From a virus: a DNA stretch of 56,786 nucleotides. How positions within the stretch are numbered: the stretch's first letter is position 1; each line of letters starts with the position of its first letter. The notes below the pieces were generated by a model. The model searched no databases. It saw nothing but the letters and a program-made list of their open reading frames with translations, and was not told the origin of the DNA. This document shows positions 7,826 through 15,986 of the stretch, one piece after another. Both the position numbers and the translations under genes were made by a program. The stretch lies in IMG/VR virus record IMGVR_UViG_3300010396_000050, positions 1 to 56,786 of that record; one strand, 5' to 3'.

Positions 7826-8121
7826 GCGGCGTTCCTTTCCTGCGCCTTGCACGGACGACCGGTGCGCCTTGGCAGTGGCGGGTATCCCCACTGCCGTCCC
7901 CGCGCGATCTCCTTCACGGCATTGCGATGCACCCCGAACCGGGCGGCGATCGCGACAACGGTCATTTCTCCTTCCGCGTACAGCTCCCGAATTTCTTCGA
8001 CCTGCCCGCGGTGCAACTTGCCGCCGCGGGTTTCGGCGCGGGTGGCCTCGTACCGGATGTGCGCAACACGTTCGGCGTCGGTCCACGGGGTCAGCGGTGC
8101 GCTCGGGTCGATCGTGCTCAT
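7822..8121 (-). CDS. Small helix-turn-helix protein
   Basis: A 99-residue protein starting MSTIDPSAPLTPWTDAERVA. Residues about 41-75 (EEIRELYAEGEMTVVAIAARFGVHRNAVKEIARG) form an HTH like that of resolvase/Hin-type or sigma-4-like DNA-binding domains. A basic tail follows (LPRRTGRPCKAQERNAA). The start at 8121 overlaps the upstream stop. Probable DNA-binding regulator in the early operon. Target unknown. Confidence 0.7.
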   Translation of the reverse strand: MSTIDPSAPLTPWTDAERVAHIRYEATRAETRGGKLHRGQVEEIRELYAEGEMTVVAIAARFGVHRNAVKEIARGRQWGYPPLPRRTGRPCKAQERNAA

Positions 8122-8498
8122 GCGGCTTGCTCCTCTTCCCTCATCAATGCTTCGATGCGTTCGACCGTGACGCCGTAGCGTTCGGCCAGTGCCAGACGGG
8201 TTGCGCCCCGTGGCGTCGACTCGCCGGATCGCCAGCGGCCTACCGCGCTCATGCCGACGTCGAGCGTGGCGGCAAGGGACGCGATCGTGTCGCCGCGCGT
8301 CTCCATCACCCGGCGCAACCAGTCGGCAAAGCGCCCGTGGGTAACGCGTTGCGGCATCGGCTTGACCTTGTCGGAGCGGGTGCGTTTGGCCATGATCGCC
8401 TTGACGCGGGCGACCGCTGCGGCCGCTTCCGGCGACCCCTCGGGCAAGCCGCCCGCGTTGGTCCCGTACATCGCCGGGACGAATCGGATGGTGGTCAT
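8118..8498 (-). CDS. XRE-family helix-turn-helix protein
   Basis: A 126-residue protein starting MTTIRFVPAMYGTNAGGLPE. The C-terminal part (about 60-120, GRFADWLRRVMETRGDTIASLAATLDVGMSAVGRWRSG...RLALAERYGVTVERI) is a Cro/C1-type HTH. The N-terminus is unrelated and may bind a partner. Adjacent to another HTH gene, which suggests a pair of early regulators. Confidence 0.7.
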   Translation of the reverse strand: MTTIRFVPAMYGTNAGGLPEGSPEAAAAVARVKAIMAKRTRSDKVKPMPQRVTHGRFADWLRRVMETRGDTIASLAATLDVGMSAVGRWRSGESTPRGATRLALAERYGVTVERIEALMREEEQAA

Positions 8499-8713
8499 GC
8501 CGCCCGCCTTTCCTGCTGTGCCTGCGCCCACGCGCGGGCGTGCCGCTCGAACTCGAACTCCGCGAGCGGGCGACCATCGGGATCGCGCGGGTCCTTGACG
8601 GCGTAGACCGTGACCGGGATGCCGAGAAAGGCGTCGTGGCGGTCCGTGCGGTGGATCGGGAATCCGGCTTCCCATGTGAGGTTCTTTCGGTGGAAGTAGT
8701 GACGGTCGATCAT
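8495..8713 (-). CDS. Small hypothetical protein
   Basis: A 72-residue protein, MIDRHYFHRKNLTWEAGFPI, with strands around FLGIPVTVYAVKDPRDP and a C-terminal charged helix (EFEFERHARAWAQAQQERRA). It overlaps both neighbours by four bases. No family recognised. Confidence 0.55.
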   Translation of the reverse strand: MIDRHYFHRKNLTWEAGFPIHRTDRHDAFLGIPVTVYAVKDPRDPDGRPLAEFEFERHARAWAQAQQERRAA

Positions 8714-9084
8714 CGGCCAGCCTCCCAGTCGATTTGACTTGCAGGAACGTAGGTCGGCTTCACGTGTGCGATACGCAGCCGGATCGGAGACGGCATCCCC
8801 TGCTCCTTCAGCTTGCCGCGGACCATCTGAATCGACCGTTCGCGAAGAAGGCGCATGACGTTGTCGTATTTGTCCGGCGGGCAGTCAGGAAGCGGCACGA
8901 TGAGAAAAACAGTCCGTCCCCCTTTTGCTTTTCCGCCGTTCGCCTCGAGCATCCACTCTTCGCAGGCCACGATGTCGCCGCGAAGGAGTTGGTATCTGTT
9001 GCGCTCGTTGAGCACCTGGTATTTCGTCTTGGCTGTGTTCGGGGGAACCTCGCCGTTTTCGGCGGGTTTATGTCGTGTCTGCAT
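8710..9084 (-). CDS. Hypothetical protein
   Basis: A 124-residue protein, MQTRHKPAENGEVPPNTAKT at the start, then YQLLRGDIVACEEWMLEA, a basic loop (GGKAKGGRT) and a VFLIVPLPDCPPD strand region. It is preceded by a 14-base gap to the upstream gene. No motif gives a function. Confidence 0.55.
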   Translation of the reverse strand: MQTRHKPAENGEVPPNTAKTKYQVLNERNRYQLLRGDIVACEEWMLEANGGKAKGGRTVFLIVPLPDCPPDKYDNVMRLLRERSIQMVRGKLKEQGMPSPIRLRIAHVKPTYVPASQIDWEAGR

Positions 9085-9098
9085 GTGTGCTCCTGGGT

Positions 9099-9644
9099 CT
9101 AGGCGACGCTGGTGAACGGCACCACCTGGTCGATAAGCGGCGCCTGAACGAAGGTCTCACGAGCATCCTTGAGTTCGGATGTCCACGCGCCATAGCGAGC
9201 GATCTCGGCGGTGAACGCCACGACCTCCGGCGATCGAAGCGCCGGCTTCGCGGTTTCGGGATCGATATCCGCGCGCATCAATTGCGAGAACATGAGCGCT
9301 TCGAACTGCATCGCGTTCAGCGCGAGGTCACGGCTGTTGTCGGCGGCGACCCAGATCACGAACTGGTACCCATCGAAGAAGGTCAGAAGTGCCGGCGCGA
9401 GCACGGTGCGTCCCAACGTGAGCCGACCGCTTGCCTTGCCGCCGGCGCGCTTCCAGAGATAGGCGATTGACGCGGTGGTCAGATGTGCGAGTTCCGGGCA
9501 TTCGGCGATCAGATGCTGCCCGATGCGATCTATCTCCGGCGCCGGAAGGAACGGAATCGGTTCGTCGTTTTCGTTGACGAACGCGTTGTCTACGGGCGGG
9601 ACGATGCGGAACGAGCGGGTGATGTCGTGGATATTGCTGGTCAT
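9099..9644 (-). CDS. Putative metal-dependent or structural early protein, unknown family
   Basis: A 181-residue protein starting MTSNIHDITRSFRIVPPVDN. The start at 9644 overlaps the upstream stop by four bases. The middle (GKASGRLTLGRTVLAPALLTFFDGYQFVIWVAADNSRDL) has the strand-helix rhythm of putative-metallopeptidase or phage DUF proteins, but no HExxH is present. It lies directly after a helper gene and the primase-helicase, so a replication accessory role is possible. Confidence 0.55.
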   Translation of the reverse strand: MTSNIHDITRSFRIVPPVDNAFVNENDEPIPFLPAPEIDRIGQHLIAECPELAHLTTASIAYLWKRAGGKASGRLTLGRTVLAPALLTFFDGYQFVIWVAADNSRDLALNAMQFEALMFSQLMRADIDPETAKPALRSPEVVAFTAEIARYGAWTSELKDARETFVQAPLIDQVVPFTSVA

Positions 9645-9850
9645 GCGGACATCCTTCCTGGGTGAAGTCGCTCGAGGATCCGGTTGATCCATGAGGCATG
9701 GCGGTCGTCACGAAAGATGTGCTGCTCAACGGCGGTCAACGCCTCACGCATCGCCTTCGCTTCGGACGCAAGTCCGCACGATTGCGCATACTCGAGACGC
9801 GCCGTCAGAACATCGACGACGGTGCTGAGTGATGGCGTATGGTCCGTCAT
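9641..9850 (-). CDS. Small helical protein beside the primase-helicase
   Basis: A 69-residue helical protein (MTDHTPSLSTVVDVLTARLE; EAKAMREALTAVEQHIFRDD). It overlaps the primase-helicase stop by four bases, indicating coupled translation. A helicase-loader or replication accessory role would fit, but nothing in the sequence proves it. Confidence 0.55.
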   Translation of the reverse strand: MTDHTPSLSTVVDVLTARLEYAQSCGLASEAKAMREALTAVEQHIFRDDRHASWINRILERLHPGRMSA

Positions 9851-11532
9851 GAGACGACTCCCACTTCCCGCAGCCGCTTCGAGATCGGGTCAAACTGAAA
9901 TCTCACCCGCCCCAGCTTTGCCGCGTCGATCCGTCGCGTCTTGGTCACGACGATGTCGACTGGATTATCCGGAGCCTTGAGGTCGCGCCAGACGGAGAGG
10001 CCGAAGTCGGCCTTGTTCCGGAAGTTGTTTGACCCGGAGATATTGCCAAGGCCCGGCACTTGCTCCTCGCCGGCATCCGACATCGGCATCTTGGTCGGAT
10101 GGGCCACGAGCCACAGATGGAGATTGTGATTCCGCGCGAAGCTCCGTAGTTTCCGCAGGACCACGCTGACGTATTCGGTCTCCGAGAGGTTCGCCGGACG
10201 TGCGTGTTCGAGTTCGTTCCACGGGTCGATGACAATCCCCTGTGCCCCCGTCCGATAGACCTGGATCTTCGCGAGTTCGATGATCGAGTCGATCGACGGT
10301 TCTTCCGGGAGGATGAACGCGAAGTGATCGCGCACCCACCGGTTCGCCGTGAGCATCTCGTCCTCACTCATACGGGGACTCGGCCCATCCCAGAACGGGA
10401 AACCCATGTACTGCTCGATAAGCTGCGCCTGATGCCACGCCAGTGGTTGTTGCTCCGGCGAGAAGATCGAGAATTTCCAGTCGTGCCGCTCGGCGAGGAG
10501 GATCAGCAATTGATCCAGCGCCGTTGACTTGCCGTGTCCGGCGTGACCCGTGACGATCGTCATGTACCCCGGTAGCACGCTGTAGAAGCGGTCGAAGACG
10601 GGATATCCGAACGTGTAGCCCTTGTCGCGTCCCTGCCGGTAGAGCCGAACGAGGTCATCCTCGAACGCGTCGCCGTCGTAGATGCCAACGATCGGTTCCG
10701 GCCGCGCCTGGTCGATCAGATCGCAAACGGCCGTAATGCCATTCGCCATCAGGACATCGTTGGCATCCTTCGTCCCGGAAGGGAAGCGCACCCGCCAGCA
10801 CTTCTCCGGACCGATGCGGCGCTTCAGTTCTTCCGCCAACGTCTCGCCGGCCGGGTCGGCGTCAGTCGCGATGACGACCCGCTTTGCCCCCGCGATAATC
10901 TGCTCGGCGGAGTGGAGGCAGTCGAGCTTGGCACCGGGATTCGCGCCCGGCTGGATTGCTCCGTTTGGCACGGACATCACCGTCGTGATCCCCGCCGTCA
11001 TCAACGCGAGGCGATCCATCTCGCCTTCGCAAATAACGACCGTGTCGGCATCCCGGCATTCGTCCAGCCCGTACATTACGAGTTCGGTGTTCTGGGTTGA
11101 CCAGAACGCCTTCTCCCGCAGCCGCCGGTACTTCACATGGACGACCTCGCCGTCCCGCTGGTACGGGAACGCGATCGCCGTATCTTCGGGATTCGAGTAG
11201 ACGCCGAGTTCGATCGCGAGATCAGGATCGATCGCCCGATCTGCGAGAAAGGCGCGCGCCCGATCGCCAAGTCGTCGTTCGGCCGCAATCTGTGGACGAT
11301 CGTAGTGGCGCTCCGACTTGATCGGGGTCTGCCAGTCCTCCGGCTTGAGGCTGCCCGTGAATCCGCAGTTGTGGCAGAGCCACACGCCATCGTCGATGTT
11401 GACGGAGAGCGGGCGGTCGTTGCGGTGCGCCGGCTTGCGGTCGTGATCGCATCGCGGGCATTTGGTCTTGACCTGACCGCTCGCACGACCCTTCGTGTCG
11501 ATGCCGAGGTCGGCAAAGGTTGTTGTCACCAT
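9847..11532 (-). CDS. Replicative primase-helicase (T7 gp4/Twinkle type)
   Basis: This 561-residue enzyme combines primer synthesis and DNA unwinding at the phage fork. An N-terminal zinc-binding domain has CPRC (25-28) and CHNC (53-56). The TOPRIM primase fold shows ICEGEMD (about 167-173) and DADPAGE (224-230). The RecA-like helicase has Walker A GHAGHGKST (328-336) and a Walker B ending GIVIDPWNE (431-439). A later VAHPTKMP segment fits helicase motif 3. It lies just downstream of the initiator gene and overlaps it by seven bases, forming a replication block with the iteron origin. Confidence 0.93.
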   Translation of the reverse strand: MVTTTFADLGIDTKGRASGQVKTKCPRCDHDRKPAHRNDRPLSVNIDDGVWLCHNCGFTGSLKPEDWQTPIKSERHYDRPQIAAERRLGDRARAFLADRAIDPDLAIELGVYSNPEDTAIAFPYQRDGEVVHVKYRRLREKAFWSTQNTELVMYGLDECRDADTVVICEGEMDRLALMTAGITTVMSVPNGAIQPGANPGAKLDCLHSAEQIIAGAKRVVIATDADPAGETLAEELKRRIGPEKCWRVRFPSGTKDANDVLMANGITAVCDLIDQARPEPIVGIYDGDAFEDDLVRLYRQGRDKGYTFGYPVFDRFYSVLPGYMTIVTGHAGHGKSTALDQLLILLAERHDWKFSIFSPEQQPLAWHQAQLIEQYMGFPFWDGPSPRMSEDEMLTANRWVRDHFAFILPEEPSIDSIIELAKIQVYRTGAQGIVIDPWNELEHARPANLSETEYVSVVLRKLRSFARNHNLHLWLVAHPTKMPMSDAGEEQVPGLGNISGSNNFRNKADFGLSVWRDLKAPDNPVDIVVTKTRRIDAAKLGRVRFQFDPISKRLREVGVVS

Positions 11533-12395
11533 GACGCCAACCCCAGCGGTCCCTTGCCGGATTTCGTCTCTGGCTCAACTTCGTCCTGCCAGTTCTGATC
11601 GCGAAGCCAGCGGTGCGGTGCCTTGACGTAGCCCTCTTGCCACTTCCGCGACGACTTCTGTGACGCGATCGCCGCGAGGATCGTTGCCTGGAGTTCGGCT
11701 GATGGCTTCAACCGGCGCCATTGGTCGACCGCTTGTTTTTTCTCGGCGTGTTTCGGGTATGCCAACCAGAACGCATCGAAGCCGTTCGGTGGTGCCAACG
11801 CGGTAGATAGATCTTGTTCTTTTGGTTTTAGTTCTACTGGTTCTTGTTCAACCCGCTGTGGACGGGTACTCAACCCGCTGTCAGCGGGTACCTGACCCGC
11901 TGACAGCGGGTACGTTACCGTTGGTGCCGGGTGCGTACCCGCTGTGGACGGTATGCGTTCGTTCGCACTATTCCGCTCGGGAAACTCAACGATACCGTTG
12001 TCAGCGGGATGCTTTTTCCCGGAATAGTGATGAACGAGTACGTATTGGTTGGAACGCTTGAATCCGTTCGATTCGCGTTGGTCGATGCGGATAATTTCGA
12101 GCATAGCGAGTGCCTTTACCGCTCGGGTCACGTGGTCCTCGGACCACCCGGTATCGTCTGCGATCTTCTTGAGAGATGGGTAGGCGACGGCTCGATGATC
12201 GGCATAGGAAGCGATCGCCTGGTAGACGGCGACAAGCACCCCCTTGGCAATCGGCTTCCGTCCGTCGCCCACATCGATCGGCCCGGTGATCGTCCGGAAG
12301 ACGGCCGGGATCAAGACGAACCCGGTATCAAATCCGACAGGTGGAGCGTCATATGCCGCTGGCTCTTCGTCGTGGACCATCCGTAATGCGCTCAT
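11526..12395 (-). CDS. Replication initiator with winged HTH (origin inside gene)
   Basis: A 289-residue protein. Residues about 40-120 form a winged-helix domain (AYPSLKKIADDTGWSEDHVTRAVKALAMLEIIRID). A linker (about 125-200) is encoded by the repeat array at 11851-12010. The C-terminal part (about 205-275, FDAFWLAYPKHAEKKQAVDQWRRL) is typical of phage O/DnaD-like initiators that recruit helicase. As in lambda O, the origin appears to lie within the initiator gene. The start overlaps the HNH gene stop (ATGA). Confidence 0.82.
   Translation of the reverse strand: MSALRMVHDEEPAAYDAPPVGFDTGFVLIPAVFRTITGPIDVGDGRKPIAKGVLVAVYQAIASYADHRAVAYPSLKKIADDTGWSEDHVTRAVKALAMLEIIRIDQRESNGFKRSNQYVLVHHYSGKKHPADNGIVEFPERNSANERIPSTAGTHPAPTVTYPLSAGQVPADSGLSTRPQRVEQEPVELKPKEQDLSTALAPPNGFDAFWLAYPKHAEKKQAVDQWRRLKPSAELQATILAAIASQKSSRKWQEGYVKAPHRWLRDQNWQDEVEPETKSGKGPLGLASW
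11803..12010. repeat. Iteron array and AT-rich segment: putative replication origin
   Basis: Six copies of an ~18-bp repeat of the form ACCCGCTGT(C/G)(A/G)(G/A)CGGGTA start at 11851, 11873, 11895, 11917 (degenerate), 11937 and 11994 (degenerate). The first four are spaced exactly 22 bp. Several copies are themselves palindromic (ACCCGCTG/CAGCGGGT). The adjacent 11803-11850 stretch (TTGTTCTTTTGG, TTAGTTCTACTGG) is AT-rich relative to its surroundings and could melt. The layout of iterons plus AT-rich block inside the initiator gene is that of lambda-type origins. Inferred, not shown. Confidence 0.7.
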
Positions 12396-12889
12396 GCTGC
12401 CTGCTCCCCACTGTTCGGGAAGTTCAGCCGTGCATACTCGCCGAAGTGTTTTCGGGCGGCATTGTCTCGCGCAATTGCCGCCTCTTCGGGTGTGTCAAAC
12501 GTCCCGAAGTAGTGGCAGATTCCGTCCGTCTTTAGGCGAGCGGCCCAACGACCAGATCTCGTCTGGACAACACCACGGTATCCCGACCTGCTCGGCGTGG
12601 ACCTGATGATGTTCTGTTGGTTTTGCTGATGCGTGCAGATGCGAAGGTTGCTTCGGCAATTGTTGAGTGTGTTTCCATCGATGTGGTCGACATCGAATCC
12701 AGGATCGGCACCCATGACGAAACGATGTAGGTAGCTGTGAGATTCCCGCCCGGTGGCGACGTAGAAGCTTCCTCGAATAAGGACGGGATGCCAACGTTTT
12801 GCGAGGACTCGGTCGGCGTCTTCTTCGTCAACGAGGGCAAAGAGGTCCGGATATTTCCGGGAGTGGAGGGGTACGCGTATACTACGCAT
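12392..12889 (-). CDS. HNH endonuclease with AP2-like DNA-binding domain
   Basis: A 165-residue protein. The N-terminal half has the HNH metal site SYLHRFVMG...DVDHIDGNTLNN (about 55-85), then NLRICTHQQN. The C-terminal half (SGYRGVVQTRSGRWAARLKT...YFGTFDTPEEAAIARD) is an AP2/integrase-type domain, as in free-standing homing endonucleases. The start at 12889 is chosen because GGAAGG lies nine bases upstream. It sits between ssb and the initiator, a common site for homing-endonuclease insertion. Confidence 0.85.
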   Translation of the reverse strand: MRSIRVPLHSRKYPDLFALVDEEDADRVLAKRWHPVLIRGSFYVATGRESHSYLHRFVMGADPGFDVDHIDGNTLNNCRSNLRICTHQQNQQNIIRSTPSRSGYRGVVQTRSGRWAARLKTDGICHYFGTFDTPEEAAIARDNAARKHFGEYARLNFPNSGEQAA

Positions 12890-13031
12890 GGCGGTCATCC
12901 TTCCGTGATGATCGTCCGCGCTCCGGGGTGTTGCAAGCACCGCCGGAGCACTTCTATTCGTTGGATGAATTATACCACGGAACATCGCCGAAACCCCCAT
13001 ACGTACGAGGTAAATCAACCCACAGAGGTTG
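12890..13031 (-). promoter_or_regulatory. Leader with GGTATAAT -10 element and hairpin upstream of the HNH gene
   Basis: Minus-strand TATAAT (12974 to 12969) lies in the context GTGGTATAATTC without a good -35. About 20 bases downstream the transcript could fold a hairpin (GCTCCGG / CCGGAGC flanking an inner GGTG / CACC), with no T-run after it. It may give separate, structured expression of the HNH gene. The same GGTATAAT string precedes both tRNA-like RNA loci. Confidence 0.4.
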
Positions 13032-13409
13032 CTAAAACGGAGCCTCTTCCTTTGATGCGGACTGATCCCCACCGCCGACGAACTGGAAGTCCGTCATCGT
13101 GACGTCGTAGGAAATCCGCGTCGACCCATCGTTGCCGGAGAACTCACGCGGCTCGAACGACCCCTCCACATAGAGATGCCGGCCCTTGGCGATGTACTGC
13201 TGCTGGGCAAGACGATCGACGCGCTCGGCCAACTTGTCCCAAGCGCTCACCCGATACCAGACTGGCTTCGCATCGCTCCCATCGGCACCCTTGCGGCGCG
13301 GGTTGACGGCGAGACTGAACGAAACGACCATCGCCCCGTTTGGTGTGTACTTGGTCTCCGGGTCACTTCCGAGATTCCCGAAGACGACGATCCTGGCGAA
13401 ACTTGCCAT
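13032..13409 (-). CDS. ssb: Single-stranded DNA-binding protein
   Basis: A 125-residue OB-fold SSB: MASFARIVVFGNLGSDPETK, then VVSFSLAVNPRR, WYRVSAWDKLAERV, YIAKGRHLYVEGSFE and SYDVTMTDFQFVGG, ending with the acidic tip KEEAPF that recruits partner proteins. Start at 13409 fits the family. It coats ssDNA at the phage fork and in recombination with the annealing protein two genes upstream. Confidence 0.93.
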   Translation of the reverse strand: MASFARIVVFGNLGSDPETKYTPNGAMVVSFSLAVNPRRKGADGSDAKPVWYRVSAWDKLAERVDRLAQQQYIAKGRHLYVEGSFEPREFSGNDGSTRISYDVTMTDFQFVGGGDQSASKEEAPF

Positions 13410-13422
13410 TGGTGTTGTGCTC

Positions 13423-13755
13423 CTAATCCGCGGCGATCGCATCGTCTGATGCGCGAATTCGTGCGGCGTTCATGGCGATTGCGATACGTTCCCAAACTTG
13501 TTGTTCGCGGCGTGTCTTATCTCTCCATGCCTTGACGCCGTAGGCACCCTCCATGCGTCGCTCAAAGACGTCCTGCGGCGACGTGGCGCCCTTGTCGACC
13601 ACGTAGCGCCACCAGATGCGGTCGAGTTCGTCCGCCTCTTCCCATGACCGACTGTGGCGCAGCCCGCCCCTCATGTGAGCGCGGTATTCGAGTTCGACCT
13701 CTGCGGCCTCGAAGCCGGCGCGCGCCACGGCTTCGGTGACAGGTGAGCGGCTCAT
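13423..13755 (-). CDS. Hypothetical protein between ssb and the annealing protein
   Basis: A 110-residue charged protein (MSRSPVTEAVARAGFEAAEV; RSWEEADELDRIWWRYVVDK) that overlaps the annealing-protein stop by four bases and lies 13 bases before ssb. It is helical and W-rich, with no recognised domain. The location suggests a recombination accessory protein. Confidence 0.6.
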   Translation of the reverse strand: MSRSPVTEAVARAGFEAAEVELEYRAHMRGGLRHSRSWEEADELDRIWWRYVVDKGATSPQDVFERRMEGAYGVKAWRDKTRREQQVWERIAIAMNAARIRASDDAIAAD

Positions 13756-14432
13756 GCGTTCATGAGCCGGGTGGCATGCGCAATGTTGGCGTCCAGATCA
13801 GCCACCGGAGCCGGACCCTTGGCTTTTGGGAGTTCGGCGACCTTCTTCTTCATCCGATCAATTGCTTCCTTTGCTTGTGGCACCGAGAGGTCGGCCAGCG
13901 GCGTGCCAACTGCTGCGGTCAATGCCTGGTCGAGCTTTGCTCCGTCGTGATGTCCGTTGTCCTTCACCATCCCCAATTGCTTGCCGAGACCGATGATGAA
14001 ATTCCGCTGCTGGTCGGTGGCCCTCGGCGCCGGCGTTTCGGAGCGCGGTCGTGCTTGGGGTGTTTGCGGTCGCGCCACCGGTGAATCGACGATCCGCTCT
14101 CCCTCATCGAGTTCAGGTGCGAATTGCGTCCCGAAGCCGAGTGCAGCGAGGGCACGACCAATCGCCTTGGTTTCGGCCTTCTCGATGAAGTCACCGAAGT
14201 CCTTCACCGACTCCGACCCGATCCCCGACCCGATCCCGCCGACGCCGTCGTCCACCTGGGCGGTGACGATCGCGTGCGTGTCCGTGATGTGGTGGATCGC
14301 CGTGGTGATCCGCCCATGTGGGTATTGATCGCGGAACCACACGAGGCGCCACTTGACCTCCAAATAGTCTTTCCCCTTGAGCTTTATCAGGTGCTCGTTG
14401 GGGTCGAATGCGTTCCGTGTCAGCTCAGCCAT
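13752..14432 (-). CDS. Rad52/ERF-like ssDNA-annealing protein
   Basis: A 226-residue protein. The N-terminal core (KLKGKDYLEVKWRLVWFRDQ, then GGIGSGIGSESVKDFGDFIE and AETKAIGRALAALGFGTQFA) matches the phage Rad52-superfamily single-strand annealing proteins, where the ETKAIGRALAALG-like helix is characteristic. The C-terminal part (about 140-226) is P/K-rich and helical, probably for SSB interaction. It anneals homologous ssDNA in phage recombination or replication restart. Neighbouring ssb supports this. Confidence 0.75.
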   Translation of the reverse strand: MAELTRNAFDPNEHLIKLKGKDYLEVKWRLVWFRDQYPHGRITTAIHHITDTHAIVTAQVDDGVGGIGSGIGSESVKDFGDFIEKAETKAIGRALAALGFGTQFAPELDEGERIVDSPVARPQTPQARPRSETPAPRATDQQRNFIIGLGKQLGMVKDNGHHDGAKLDQALTAAVGTPLADLSVPQAKEAIDRMKKKVAELPKAKGPAPVADLDANIAHATRLMNA

Positions 14433-14486
14433 TGCCGTTTCCTCAACAGGAACGGGCGGTCGCACTGCCGCCCGTCATCCCCTCAG

Positions 14487-14780
14487 CTATGCCGCTACCC
14501 GCTCGTTACCAGCCATCGCCTGGAGGTCGGCTTGCAGCTCGTAACTCCGCTCTTGCAGCGCAAACGCGCGCTCAAGAAGTCGCGCACCCGTCTTCCGCTG
14601 TCCCAACAGCACGGCCTCCGACAGCATGTCCCAGACGTACGTGCCTTCCTCGTTGACCTTGCGCAGTTCCTCGCCAACGGCCAGTTGGCGCGCCGAGCGG
14701 ATCGGCTTGACGACCGGGTGCGCGGTGCGGCGCTTCGGGGCTTGGGTTGTCCACTTGTGGGCATTGATTGCGGTGTTCAT
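14487..14780 (-). CDS. Small helical protein
   Basis: A 97-residue protein (MNTAINAHKWTTQAPKRRTA) with a long helical C-terminus (ELRKVNEEGTYVWDMLSEAV...ALQERSYELQADLQ). The start at 14780 has AAGGA about eleven bases upstream. A GTG at 14822 is an alternative. No known family. Confidence 0.55.
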   Translation of the reverse strand: MNTAINAHKWTTQAPKRRTAHPVVKPIRSARQLAVGEELRKVNEEGTYVWDMLSEAVLLGQRKTGARLLERAFALQERSYELQADLQAMAGNERVAA

Positions 14781-14849
14781 GAGGTATACTGTCCTTGCAT
14801 TTGATTCGTCTGGCGCTTTCACCCTTGCCCGGTGAAGGCGCTTTGTCGT

Positions 14850-15212
14850 TCAGGCCGCTCGCTGCGGCTCATTTCCGTCCGGGAAGTCGACGATGTTTGC
14901 CGGTCGCTGGACCAGCCGGAGATAGTCCTGCGCTCGTGTCCGCGTCTGGCGTTCGACCCAGGGCGTCACGGCCCCGGCGTTGAGCACGGTCTGCGCGAGC
15001 GTGTGTGCGTCCGAGATGACCGAGAGTTCGGCCTTGATCCCCTCTTCCTCGATCTCGATGTCGCGTTGCCGTGCGCGATAGCCCTCCCACTCCTCGGCGG
15101 TCACGATGTGATCGGCCACCATCTCTGCGACGTAGGCGTCGCGCTCCTCGACACGCTCGATGAAGTCATCGAACCGGTTCTGCAATCGAATGATTCGGGT
15201 CGTTGCGGACAC
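14850..15212 (-). CDS. Coiled-coil protein
   Basis: About 120 residues from a GTG at 15212: ATTRIIRLQNRFDDFIERVE and then EEWEGYRARQRDIEIEEEGI, a long heptad-patterned helix. The C-terminus (NIVDFPDGNEPQRAA) is polar. The frame is open further upstream to 15611, but that extension is S/T/P/R-rich and spans a large inverted repeat, so it was not included. Function unknown. Confidence 0.5.
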   Translation of the reverse strand: MSATTRIIRLQNRFDDFIERVEERDAYVAEMVADHIVTAEEWEGYRARQRDIEIEEEGIKAELSVISDAHTLAQTVLNAGAVTPWVERQTRTRAQDYLRLVQRPANIVDFPDGNEPQRAA

Positions 15213-15613
15213 TGCGGGGGTCTTTCTTTCTGCGTATGTACGCTTGTCGGATCGGCGGGATACAGTAAAGAGACGGACGGGGACGGGGACTCCGTACGGT
15301 TCTACAGAGGCGTTCGCCCCGGTCCGTGTCGTGGCGTGGGCAACTCCTTTCGTGTGCAGCAAGGTCGGCGTGTTCGGCGTGTTCGGCGTCGAGTCGGATC
15401 GATGACCCGAGAGCCTGTTCCGAAGCTGGGTGGGGAAGGTCGATGCGAGGGGAGAGGTCGCAACGACAGGGACATACCAGCTTCGGAACAGGCCCCCCGG
15501 CAAGCGGAGGACGTGCACGGTCGCGACGGAAGACGCCGGGCGATCGACCGTGGAGGAGAGTGGGGACGGTGCCGCCGTGCGCGTGCGGGCGGGGAAGAGA
15601 GGGAAAATCATGG
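15213..15613. other. 400-bp gap with a 17-bp inverted repeat
   Basis: No convincing gene. The segment contains a perfect 17-bp inverted repeat, GCCTGTTCCGAAGCTGG at 15413-15429 and its complement at 15477-15493, enclosing 47 bases. It also holds a short direct duplication (GTTCGGCGT twice near 15372-15389). The minus frame is open throughout but has low-complexity composition. It could be a structured mRNA leader, a regulatory RNA, or the scar of an insertion. Confidence 0.5.
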
Positions 15614-15976
15614 CTACGCGGCCTCGGCCAGTGTGGCGGCGGGACGATTCGTATGCTTGATGTAGGTTGGGTATCCCGTGTGCTTAGAGGAGTCGAGATA
15701 GGTGAAGGTGACGTTGCCCGCGACATCGATCGTCGCGACTTCCTGGCGGAAAACTCCATCCGTCTCCCAGTCGACGTATACGCGAATCGAGTTGACGTCC
15801 GTGTCTCCAGAGTTGAGCACGTGGTCAAGCGCCTTCCGGGCCATCGCGAAGTCGGTCCCGCATCGGTACGTCGGCCGGTACTGCTTGTCGAGCTTCTTGA
15901 GCGTGGCGACCCAGATATTGCCGTTGGTGATCGTGTCCGGGGCATGAAGGAAAGGATCGGCGGTGAGTGTTGGCAT
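15614..15976 (-). CDS. Hypothetical early protein
   Basis: A 120-residue protein starting MPTLTADPFLHAPDTITNGN. Strand-rich centre (NSIRVYVDWETDGVFRQEVA, TIDVAGNVTFTYLDSS) and YRCGTDFAMARKALDHVLNS helix. It follows a ten-base gap after the upstream gene. No recognised family. Confidence 0.6.
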   Translation of the reverse strand: MPTLTADPFLHAPDTITNGNIWVATLKKLDKQYRPTYRCGTDFAMARKALDHVLNSGDTDVNSIRVYVDWETDGVFRQEVATIDVAGNVTFTYLDSSKHTGYPTYIKHTNRPAATLAEAA

Positions 15977-15986
15977 CGGAACTCCC

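Noticed and set aside
14850-15611. 253-codon version of the coiled-coil gene
   Set aside because: The upstream 130 codons are S/T/P/R-rich and contain a 17-bp inverted repeat. They resemble an open non-coding frame of GC-rich DNA.
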